A stretch of 64,000 nt of DNA, from NCBI GenBank assembly GCA_949361645.1, contig OX442425.1, forward strand, positions 6,947,622 to 7,011,621, given 5' to 3'. The notes under the pieces were generated by a model. The model saw only the letters and a list, made by a program, of their open reading frames with translations. It did not search any database and was not told where the DNA came from. Shown here in pieces: positions 55,394 through 64,000 of this stretch. Both the position numbers and the translations under genes were made by a program. Each line of letters opens with the position of its first letter. Position 1 is the first letter of the stretch. The DNA comes from Spongilla lacustris. Lineage: Eukaryota > Porifera > Demospongiae > Spongillida > Spongillidae.

Positions 55394-57423
55394 TCATATT
55401 TTGTACCCTATCAAGTACATCATTACAGCAAATATGCCTAATGCCACGTGATCATGTGAGGCATTGCAACCACTGGTCAGCCTCAAGTAGACCTGCGTAG
55501 CACTTGGGGTGTGAACAGACTGACTGAGTGGACCACTTGTACTTGTACCAATGCACTGGGAGGCCGTGGGACTTGGAACTTCTGAAGGCCAAAAATTGCA
55601 GTCCGGAGTAAACACATTCCCCATACAGCTGGTGAGGGAAATGAAAATAAGCACTTAATGCTGAAACTATCATTTATTTGGATTGCAAACAACAGGTAAC
55701 ACTTGCTTAACAACCAAATGTGTCATCCAATTTCATTTCTGTTTAGAGGATCTTGACATAGCTAATACAAGGCTTCCCACAATGCCTTTCTATGTATTAA
55801 GCCACAAATGCTGACCATGTATTCATAATCAATGACCCATGGCCGCTTAGACTGTGTATAGGGGCTGCCTATATTGATTTAATCCTACTAAATTAGTTGA
55901 GAATGAATCAGCAGCAGGTGGCTTGTGCTTAATCTAACCCATACATGTAGGATTTTAAATTCCAATTGTCCTTATTTAAGGACCATGGTCCTATGGGTCC
56001 ATATAAATAAGGATGATGTTGAAGTATAAAAATAATGGATATCAGCTTGATTAATTGGTGGCTATAATCAACATTGATCAAAAGTAGAATTGCTCACATA
56101 ACAAAATTAATTTATTACAGACATCAAAATCCTTATATGGAAACTGAAGACACCTAGTTGGAATCAGTAACCATTTGAATGCATGGTAAAGCAGTAACAT
56201 AGAATTGCATATGTCTTGTACCTGTGCAAGTTGACAGCAGCAATGGCAATGGTACTTACTGCATGAGGTCAGAGATGACTAAAAAATCTTTTTAATTAAT
56301 GAAATTCTTTCAATGCATGATGAAACTTCATTTCTTGATAATGCATAGACCACGTGCCACATGGCTGATTTCCAATGCATTAATCATAACTGATTGTTGC
56401 CATATGATAACTGTGTTCACAATTGTTAAAATTTGTGTAATATGTATGTGCACACAAACTACATTGTGAATAGACATGTCAATTATAATCTTTAAAGTGG
56501 CGGCTTGCATTTACTAACAGCTTGCAAATGAACAATGTGATCTACACAGGATCTTATTGAGTTATTCATTTATAGTTGATCACAGTAACATGGAGCTAGT
56601 GTCGTTAATGCATTTCAAGCACCTGGTCAGTACGGTTTAACGATCTTTCACATCACGTGAGGATCTAACAGCTTGCTCCAAATATAGCAGTCATGCGCAC
56701 GTTGCAAGCTCACGTATGCAAAACCATTTTATATACTTACAGACTTTGAAGAGCGGTGCACTGCTTTCTTGTGTACTTTACAAGTATGTTCGTTGCGCAC
56801 CCATCACACTGGCCAATCTTAATACATTCGTAGTACGCGTAGCTCGCTGCACACGAGGGATAGTTCTGGGCTAGAAAACCATTACGTCCTACTACGTTGG
56901 TTGAAGAAAGGTATATGTCTTGGTACTGTATGAGTGCAAACATCCACTCAGAAATATTTCTGGTAACGTCCACTGGACAATAACCAAACTCGTAGCCGTA
57001 CTGTGTTGCGGGCTTGCAGGTCCCGGCAAAGGGAAACGTTTTCTCAGTTAGATTACAGAAGTGATTCGCCGTTAAAATGTCTCTGTACGTCGACGTAGCG
57101 CACTTTAGTCTCTGGTTGCAGTCGAGAGAGGTGACGGTCACTTGTGTGGAGTCGTTGGAACATCGGGGAAAGCTCTTGGCGCAACGAACCTCTTTCAGCG
57201 ACCGCGCACACGTCTCGCCGATGCTTTGCGCTATGTCGGTGTTGTATGCTGACGTTATCTCGCTCTCAATGATGCTGGCCAATGAAGCTATACTCGGCGG
57301 GACTGGATACGTCACGCCACACTCTTTGGTCGTCGGCACGATGCAGCTGCCCCACACAGACCAGCATAGAGATGCCAGGGCAGACAAGCGCAGCAGTAGG
57401 CCTACACCCCGCGACATCTTCAT
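55394..57423 (-). CDS. Frizzled-type cysteine-rich-domain protein, probably GPI-anchored
   Basis: Two exons, 57423-56741 and 55628-55394, join in phase 2 (CTT CAA AGT CT|gtaagt; acceptor CCTCACCAG) into a 305-residue protein. A signal peptide is clear (RGVGLLLRLSALASLCWSVW). The next 110 residues have the Frizzled-CRD layout: C...KECGVTYPVPPSIASL, then TCARSLKEVRCAKSFPRC, then LDCNQRLKC. More cysteine pairs follow (FCNLTEKTFPFAGTC, FGYCPVD, CDGCATN). Exon 2 is Ser/Thr/Pro-rich and ends with SGCNASHDHVALGIFAVMMY then LIGYKI, a small-residue site and hydrophobic tail typical of a GPI signal. There are no other helices. Role by analogy: cell-surface Wnt binding or similar. The start could also be the second ATG at 57417. 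Confidence 0.8.
55629..56740. other. Single intron of the CRD gene
   Basis: AT-rich, without arrays or recognisable elements, unlike the introns of YKT6 and the adaptor gene. Confidence 0.7.
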
Positions 57424-57701
57424 AAATATAGCGTGAATGAGACAACGATCTGCATGTAGCGTGTTATAGATATATAAAAAGAAATGAGAATTATTAAAGT
57501 TAAGTACGCGCCGAGGAAATAATGTTATGAATTTCACGACTGCAATTTCGATTTTCATCAAAGGCCTCGTGTTCCGCCTAGTTTGCTCTGTATGAAATAA
57601 CACACGTGGGTGTAAACCTACGGAGGCCTGATCGAGCGAGGAGGGAGACAGGTATCTGCAAACCTCCCTTGATGTCCAAGCAACATTTATGCACCTATCA
57701 A

Positions 57702-57958
57702 TGGTAAGTGCAACCCCCCCCCCCCCCAAAAAAAAATTCGGGACATATAGGAGATTAGTGGGGAGATTTGACCATTGTGAATACCATCACGCGTATGGGG
57801 GATTTAACATTGGGTGTGGTCAACAGCAAATGGCGCTGCGAATTGACCAGTATTAACCCCCAACCATGGGGCATTTGATTTAATAAATGTCAAATCCCCC
57901 ATATGTCCCGGATTGGGGGGGGGGGGAAGGGGGGGGGGGGGGGGGGTTGCACTTACCA
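57702..57958. mobile_element. Foldback element with poly-C/poly-G arms, 257 bp
   Basis: TGGTAAGTGCAACCCCCCCC at the left is mirrored by GGGGGGTTGCACTTACCA at the right, and TTCGGGACATAT by ATATGTCCCGGA further in. The middle holds GATTTGACATT-like inverted pairs. Likely a MITE between the YKT6 and CRD genes; it contains G runs of up to about 15. Confidence 0.75.
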
Positions 57959-58081
57959 CTACTGATAAGTGCATTAACACCAACTGAATAGTTATATAAC
58001 TACAAATGACACAGACAAATATTATTAATAAATCTCAACATGTGAAATGCATAGCAACTGAAAATCAAATGAGTTTATGAA

Positions 58082-59470
58082 TCATAAAAGTACACAACAT
58101 GAGCCTCCTTTGGCCTGCACACAGGGTAAGAGCAAAAACCATAAAAGAAGACCTCCTCCCCTCTCTGCACCTCTTCCCCTCCCCTCTCTGCACCTCTTCC
58201 CCTCCCCTCTCTGCACCTCTTCCCCTTCCCTCTCTGCACCTCCTCCCCCCCCCTTCCCGTGACAAACACAGTCAAATCTAAATTAACAATCACTATGGCC
58301 TGGGGAGGGGTATTATGATTCATATGACTATTTCTAGTTCCTAGTCCATTCCTAACTTTGCAATCGCATTATGGATATCATGGCTGACAACACATGTATG
58401 CCTTCAACACCAGAATTTATCATGCTAAAAGTATCCCATAACAATTGGCAATTGTTTTATACATGCACACATGTGCATTGTTCAACTCCCCTCCTTCACA
58501 CCATACCTTTCCTTCTTCCTCCCTCCCATACCTCCCACCTTTCTCTCTCCTCACCTACCCTTTTCCCTTTTCTTTCTACCAAGTATGCCCTCCCTCCACC
58601 CTCCCTCCCTCCATCCACCCACCCTCCCTCCACCCTCCCTCCCTCCATCCACCCTCCCTCCCTCCATCCACCCTCCCTCCCTCCATCCACCCTTCCTCCC
58701 TCCATCCACCCTCCCTCCCTCCATCCACCCTTCCTCCCTCCATCCACCCTTCCTCCCTCCATCCACCCTCCCTCCCTCCATCCACCCTCCCTCCCTCCAT
58801 CCACCCTCCCTCCCTCCATCCACCCTCCACCCTCCCTCAACCCACCCTCCCTCCACCCTCCCTCTTCATCCCTTACCTCTTTGTAAAATGCTTTTGAAGT
58901 GCCACTTAGCATGTCTGTCTTGTTCACCAAGTCATCCAGCTTTTCCCCCCTCTGCAGCATGGCCTCCAACGTCTCGTGCTAACAAACCACACACATGTAC
59001 ACTTAAATAAGTGTCTCTCTCCCTCCACATTGTCCCCAATCTCCTCCGCCATCACAGCTACATGTAGATCACTCACCATAATGGACCAATGGCATGCAAC
59101 ATTGAGTATGCCTGTCAGCTAACAGATACACATGTACATGTAGCACAAGTTCTGGTCAATAGTAAGTAATTTACAGCCCCATGCAATATGCAAGCCAACA
59201 ATGTCAAAAGGGTACAGAACTGCATTATAAAGTTGGTAATGACAGGCTCCCCAGCTTACCAATACTGTGCCCCCCCCCCCAGCTTACCAATACGATCTTG
59301 GTCTCATCCAGGTCTGCCTGCACCTTCATTAGAGGGTCTGCTTCCTTTGGCTCCTGACATACACAAGCGGCCAAATACAATTCAATAACAAATGGATTAC
59401 AAAAGTACTCTGCCAACAAACACCCCTCTCCCTGCCACTGACTCACTGAGGAAAGTATTACAGGTGGAAT

Positions 59471-59539
<69 letters not shown>

Positions 59540-62003
59540 GTGTTGTGTATGTGTGTGTTGTGCATGCACGTGTGGTATTTACCTGATACTTAGCCAGGAG
59601 TGTGTCTAATGGTGGATAGGAGAGATCACTGGAAAAGAGAGGGTAGGGGAAGAGGGAGGGACCATTACATCACTCACCATGTCAAAGCACTAGTAAATAA
59701 GACTAGGAGGTTGAGGTCATCAAATGAGATCTTAGGGCCGAATGGCGAATGATTACCAAGGGATGATGTACTGTACTCATCTACAATGTACATGTACACC
59801 CTATGCCTAAACTTTACACCCTACACCCACAATGTACACCCTATATCTACACTTACACCACCTACATGTACCCCCAACGTGACCCCTGGGGGTACACAAG
59901 AAGCTTACCTTGCTGCCTGGGACCAGGAAGACCTCGGGAAGTCTGCTGCATACATGTCCAGAACCTAACAATGATAGGGGAGGGGCTATATCAAGGGGAG
60001 GGGCTATATCAAGGGGAGGGGCTACACCAAGGGGAGGGGCTACACCAAGGGGAGGGGACACATCCATCACAACTAAAGCTGAGTTTACAATGTGACACTT
60101 GCTGAATGTTACATCAGCGTCAGCATCAGCGTCGCTGAAACATCATGTTGTAAACAATTCTTGTATATCCCAGCTGACGTGACGTGATGTGACACAGGAA
60201 TAGACTTGAGTTCTATTCCAGCATCGGCGTCACGAATTACAGACGCTGATGCTGACGCAACATTCAGGGAGCATCACATTGTAACCCCAGCTTAAGAAGG
60301 GCATGTTATGAGATGTCCGTCACCTTGTTCATCACAGTGAAGCACACCCTTGTGGGGTAATCCTTGTCTGTGATGACCACACACGACAGCTGGTCAGACC
60401 GTACGTGTACATGGCATCTGTACTCTGCAAGAGAGAGGGCATAAGACCACCTCATGGGAAGGGAAAGAGGGAGGGAGGGTGGGGAGAGGGAGAAGCAGGG
60501 GGTGTGAGGAGGGAATGGAATGGAAGGGGGAGGTTACCCTGCTCCTTGACGGTCTGCCTCTGACCCACCTGGGTCCGCTCCACTATGACTGAGCTCGTGA
60601 AGGCCATGAATTCTCTTACGCTGCATATGTGCACAAACATCAAGTGACGTGTGTGCAGGTCATGTGACGTGTGTGCAGGTCATGTGATGTGGGTGCTGGT
60701 CATGTGATATGGGTGCTGGTCATGTGATATGGGTGTGTGCTGGTCATGTGATATGGGTGTGTGCTGGTCATGTGATATGGATATGTGTGCTGGTCATGTG
60801 ATATGGATATGTGTACTGGTCATGTGATATGGATATGTGTGCTGGTCATGTGATATGGATATGTGTGCTGGTCATGTGATATGGATATGTGTACTGGTCA
60901 TGTGATATGGATATGTGTGCTGGTCATGTGATATGGATACGTGTGCTGATCATGTGATACGGATATGTGTGCTGGTCATGTGATATGGATATGTGTGCTG
61001 GTCATGTGATATGGATATGTGTGCTGGTCATGTGATATGGATATGTGTGCTGGTCATGTGATATGGATATGTGTGCTGGTCATGTGATATGGATATGTGT
61101 GCTGGTCATGTGATATGGATATGTGTGCTGGTCATGTGATATGTGTGCTGGTCATCTGATATTTGTGTGATTACATGTATGTGATACTTTGTGTATAAGG
61201 TGCATAAAAGCAGGGACCTTAGCATGAGGGCCTGTCACTTTTGCCATTACAAACTAACACTTTAGACAAAATTCCACTTAACACCTCTCACCCTTCCATT
61301 AGGTGCTAGACGAAAACCTTTCCACAATAAAATGTGAAAGACACATTATGAGGAGATCACCATAGAACTTTAGCAACGGTGACCTCAATGGACCCACCAC
61401 CCCCACACACCCATCAGAAGGTTTTGAATAACACTGCTGCCAGGAATCAGAAAGGGGAGGGGTCTTTGAAAGCAATTATGATGCACTCAATGGACCTTAA
61501 TTATTTGGGCACAATGAAGTGGAGGGACACAATGAAGGGGAGGGGCACAATGAAGGGGAGGCGCACAATGAAGGGGGAGGGGCACAATGAAGTGGAGGGG
61601 CACAATGAAGGGGAGGGGCACAATGAAGGGGAGGGGCACAATGAAGGGGAGGGGCACAATTAAGGGGAGGGGCACAATGAAGGGGGAGGGGCACAATGAA
61701 GTGGAGGGACACAATGAAGGGGAGGGGCACAATGAAGGGGGAGGGGCACAATGAAGGGGAGGGACACAATGAAGGGGAGGGGCACAATGAAGGGGGAGGG
61801 GCACAATGAAGGGGAGGGGCACAATGAAGGGGAGGGGCACAATGAAGGGGGAGGGACACAATGAAGGGGAGGGGCACAATGAAGGGGAGGGAGACAATGA
61901 AGGGGAGGGGCACAATGAAGGGGAGGGGCACAATGAAGGGGGAGGGGCACAATGAAGTGGGGGGGGGGGGGCACAATGAAGGGGAGGAGGGACACAATGA
62001 AGT

Positions 62004-62037
<34 letters not shown>

Positions 62038-62958
62038 ATGAAGGAAGGAGGGGCCTAATATGAAAGGTCAGAGCTGGTGGTAGAACTGATCATTAGCACA
62101 TTTTGGATGACCAAGTGCCACACATATGTTCCCACACTACTGAGGTGGAGAACATTTGTGTTCCGAGCATCTTAGCATTTCCAAAGTACTGTCCAGAAGT
62201 GATAGCATTGTATAAAGGGAACACTCAACCAGACCTCACACACAACACAAGTAACATGTTGATAGTTGGGAGGGGGGACAGATAGTCAACAGTAGGAGTA
62301 TGTGATTGGTTTTGCTGCTAAAATCAGAATGCTGCACACAGCTACAATATGGGATAACATTCCTTTTGCAACAGAAATAATCCCAGGGCTACAAGACTAG
62401 GCTGTGTCTATGCTAGTATTGCACATATGTAATGGATTCCCCCCATAGCCATACAGGTATCCTCCCATACCTGAGAGCAATCATACACGTGACCAGGGTC
62501 AAAATCAACCCTAGGTACAGTACCCAGAATGATTCAGTTCAACCACAGATACGTGTAGGTGTGTTGATATATAAACAGTAATTGGTTCAATGTTATCAGA
62601 ACATCTCGACGAGCCTCCCAGTACAACTGAATGAAATTAGGGAGGAGGCTGGTTGTGCGGTCGTGTACTATATATGTATGTAATAGCACCTCCGTACAAT
62701 ACAAGCACAAACTAAAGGTATGGTTGCACATCAACACCTACGTACACGTTAATATGTGCTACATACGTGAATGTAAATATGCCCCTTCATTCTGTGGTAC
62801 GTACATGTACGTATGTCACATTTTAATTAACGCACACGTTACTACTCAACTTACCCATTTCTCTGAAAAAAGCCAAAGGAAGATAGTTCATAAGCGGCTT
62901 TCTTCTGAACCGGCTTAAAGTCTTTATAGAATATGTTAATAGAGTAGAGATGGACCAT
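58082..62958 (-). CDS. YKT6: YKT6 R-SNARE, complete, eight exons
   Basis: Exons 62958-62855, 60620-60538, 60424-60324, 59964-59909, 59628-59583, 59353-59288, 58978-58877 and 58114-58082 join in phase to 196 residues (human YKT6 has 198). The longin domain covers [40 protein letters not shown], then [20 protein letters not shown], then [20 protein letters not shown]. The SNARE motif is [32 protein letters not shown] and [14 protein letters not shown] with the R-SNARE zero-layer Arg in [10 protein letters not shown]. The last exon, only 33 bases, gives [10 protein letters not shown]: a palmitoylatable Cys followed by the CaaX box CVLL. YKT6 acts in ER-Golgi, endosomal and autophagosome-lysosome fusion, cycling on and off membranes through lipidation. 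The C-terminal Leu suggests geranylgeranylation, whereas vertebrate CAIM is first farnesylated. Confidence 0.95.
58145..58255. repeat. CTCTCTGCACCTCTTCCCCTCCC array before YKT6 exon 8
   Basis: Four copies of a 25-base unit, ending about 30 bases upstream of the last YKT6 acceptor. Confidence 0.9.
58585..58862. repeat. 16-bp array (CCCTCCCTCCATCCAC) at the YKT6 exon 7 donor
   Basis: About fourteen copies starting 14 bases beyond the donor of exon 7 (58876). G-rich on the transcribed-sense strand. Confidence 0.95.
59471..59540. repeat. (GT)n microsatellite in YKT6 intron 5
   Basis: About 34 uninterrupted GT units. Confidence 0.95.
59985..60058. repeat. 18-bp array before YKT6 exon 4
   Basis: Four to five copies of GGGGAGGGGCTATATCAA or GGGGAGGGGCTACACCAA, about 20 bases upstream of the exon 4 acceptor. 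Confidence 0.9.
60640..61165. repeat. 26-bp array (GCTGGTCATGTGATATGGATATGTGT) in YKT6 intron 1
   Basis: About twenty copies beginning roughly 20 bases upstream of the exon 2 acceptor. Includes CATGTGA, also a core of the arrays at 18.3 and 29.2 kb. Confidence 0.9.
61510..62037. repeat. 18-bp G-rich array (GAAGGGGAGGGGCACAAT) in YKT6 intron 1
   Basis: Nearly thirty copies, ending in a run of about 31 G at 62005-62035. The six-frame products (MKGRGT..., FIVPLP...) are not genes. Confidence 0.95.
62040..62854. other. 5' part of YKT6 intron 1; nothing recognised
   Basis: Ordinary low-repeat sequence with short frames only. Confidence 0.6.
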
Positions 62959-63141
62959 TTTCTTCGCCCCTAGCAACTTCGTTTACGCCTAGATGCCACG
63001 CCCATTGTTACGTCACGTCATAGTTCAATATTTTAAAGTGCGCGTGGCTTATAAAGATTTGTATAATTACGGTCTTTTCAACAGAGTCACGTACATGTAC
63101 ATACAGTAACATGAAATGTGCTATCAACACAGAGTCAAACA
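62959..63141. promoter_or_regulatory. Short intergenic region, presumed YKT6 promoter
   Basis: Only 183 bases separate the stop of the upstream gene (63142) from the YKT6 ATG (62958). They must hold the upstream gene's 3' end and the YKT6 start region. No TATA box is obvious; GCCACGCCCATTGTTACGTC at 62993-63013 contains a GC-box-like CCACGCCC and a CRE-like TTACGTCA. Confidence 0.4.
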
Positions 63142-63445
63142 TTATTCAACTTTGGTGGCACTTCTGTAGCAGAATGTAGGATGGTGGTAGGAGGAAGTGA
63201 GAGGTAATATAATCACAGACATTAAGTTATAGGATAGAATGGAAATGAGGGAGGGAGGGAACGACGAGGAAAGGAGAGGGGGAGGGGCCTATGAGAGGAT
63301 AAGATATGGGGGGAGAGAGAAAGATTGCAAGAATACCAAACACCTGAACTTACTTGAGAAGAGCTGTCAGTGGAGAGGCCTTTGGAGATGGTGGAGTTAG
63401 TGAGCTGTGCTTTCCTTTCATTCCAACAGACTGCACTCGAGAAGG
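63142..63445 (-). CDS. 3' end of an unrecognised gene
   Basis: Two last exons (63445-63354 and 63163-63142) fit by phase: acceptor TGTAG, donor CTCAA|gtaagt, acceptor CTACAG, stop TAA. They encode PSRVQSVGMKGKHSSLTPPS then PKASPLTALLKSATKVE, a basic Ser/Pro-rich tail with proline-directed phosphorylation sites (LTPPSP, ASP). The rest lies beyond the window. Not recognised. Confidence 0.55.
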
Positions 63446-63448
63446 CTA

Positions 63449-63955
63449 CATGTGGGCAAGATAGCACTACCCTCACACCCCACACAAGATAGCACTACCC
63501 TCACACCCCACACAAGATAGCACTACCCTCACACCCCACACAAGATAGCACTACCCTCACACCCCACACAAGATAGCACTACCCTCACACCCCACACGAG
63601 ATAGCACTACCCTCACACAAGATACATGTAGCACTACCCTCACACACCACACAAGATAGCACTACCCTCACCCCCACACAAGATAGCACTACCCTCACCC
63701 CCACACAAGATAGCACTACCCTCACCCCCACACAAGATAGCACTACCCTCACACAAGATACATGTAGCACTACCCTCACACAAGATACATGTAGCACTAC
63801 CCTCACCCCACACAAGATAGCACTACCCTCACCCCCACACAAGATAGCACTACCCTCACCCCCCACACAAGATAGCACTACCCTCACACCCCACACAAGA
63901 TAGCACTACCCTCACACCCCACACAAGATAACACTACCCTCACACCCCACACAGG
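63449..63955. repeat. 27-bp array (CACACAAGATAGCACTACCCTCACACCC)
   Basis: About nineteen copies with variants carrying TACATG. It starts directly at the acceptor region of the 63445 exon and continues nearly to the window end. Confidence 0.95.
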
Positions 63956-64000
63956 CACAGATAAATCAAACAGAAGTTGCAAAAGCATGAACTTTATAGT

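Noticed and set aside
36794..57423. A single Frizzled-like gene combining the CRD exon and the seven-helix exon
   Set aside because: The CRD gene's second exon ends in a GPI-like tail and stop at 55394, the receptor starts with its own ATG behind an acceptor, and the Frizzled KTxxxW motif is absent.
58371..59010. Pro/Ser/Leu-rich plus-strand frames and Gly/Arg-rich minus-strand frames
   Set aside because: Array shadows; the true content is YKT6 exon 7 (58978-58877) on the minus strand.
61487..62038. 183-residue minus-strand frame of [12 protein letters not shown] repeats
   Set aside because: Shadow of the G-rich 18-base array in YKT6 intron 1.

Overview
This is a window of animal nuclear DNA. 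Every confident gene is split into short exons with GT-AG borders, and the introns are full of minisatellites and microsatellites. The protein families are metazoan. The transposon families (LINE-like, hAT, Gypsy-like integrase with Ulp1 and PHD parts, DUF7869-type) and the very frequent palindrome TACATGTA suggest a marine, early-branching invertebrate, probably a sponge. The species cannot be fixed from the sequence alone.

All host genes lie on the minus strand. (1) 30292-3838 is the main find: about 28 coding exons rebuilt by hand encode a roughly 1590-residue scaffold with an N-terminal SAM domain, at least eight tyrosine motifs mostly of the form E-I-Y-D, long proline-rich stretches and a C-terminal SH2 domain. 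This is the layout of the lymphocyte adaptors SLP-76 (LCP2) and BLNK. Five tandem two-exon units each carry one of the tyrosines. (2) 37828-36794 encodes an orphan seven-helix receptor. (3) 57423-55394 is a two-exon gene for a secreted, probably GPI-anchored, Frizzled-type cysteine-rich-domain protein. (4) 62958-58082 is a complete eight-exon YKT6, an R-SNARE ending in a prenylation box. (5) 63445-63142 is the 3' end of an unrecognised gene, 183 bases upstream of YKT6.

The block from 31.4 to 55 kb is a nest of mobile elements. It holds two small elements with 5-base target duplications, a hAT element with an 8-base duplication that carries another insertion, and a Gypsy-like integrase gene split in two. 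Sitting in that split is a 12.15-kb DNA transposon with inverted repeats of over 430 bases and an 864-residue DUF7869-type protein with two C-terminal zinc fingers. Decayed Ulp1-protease, PHD-finger and OTU-protease pieces follow.

Broken LINE-type reverse-transcriptase pieces occupy 0.9-1.8 kb and 9.96-10.7 kb. The remaining space is mostly tandem repeats. Many begin within a few bases of a splice site and seem to have grown from the splice-site sequence itself. Domain calls rest on motifs read by eye. Exon borders are inferred from GT-AG sites and matching reading phase, not from transcripts.
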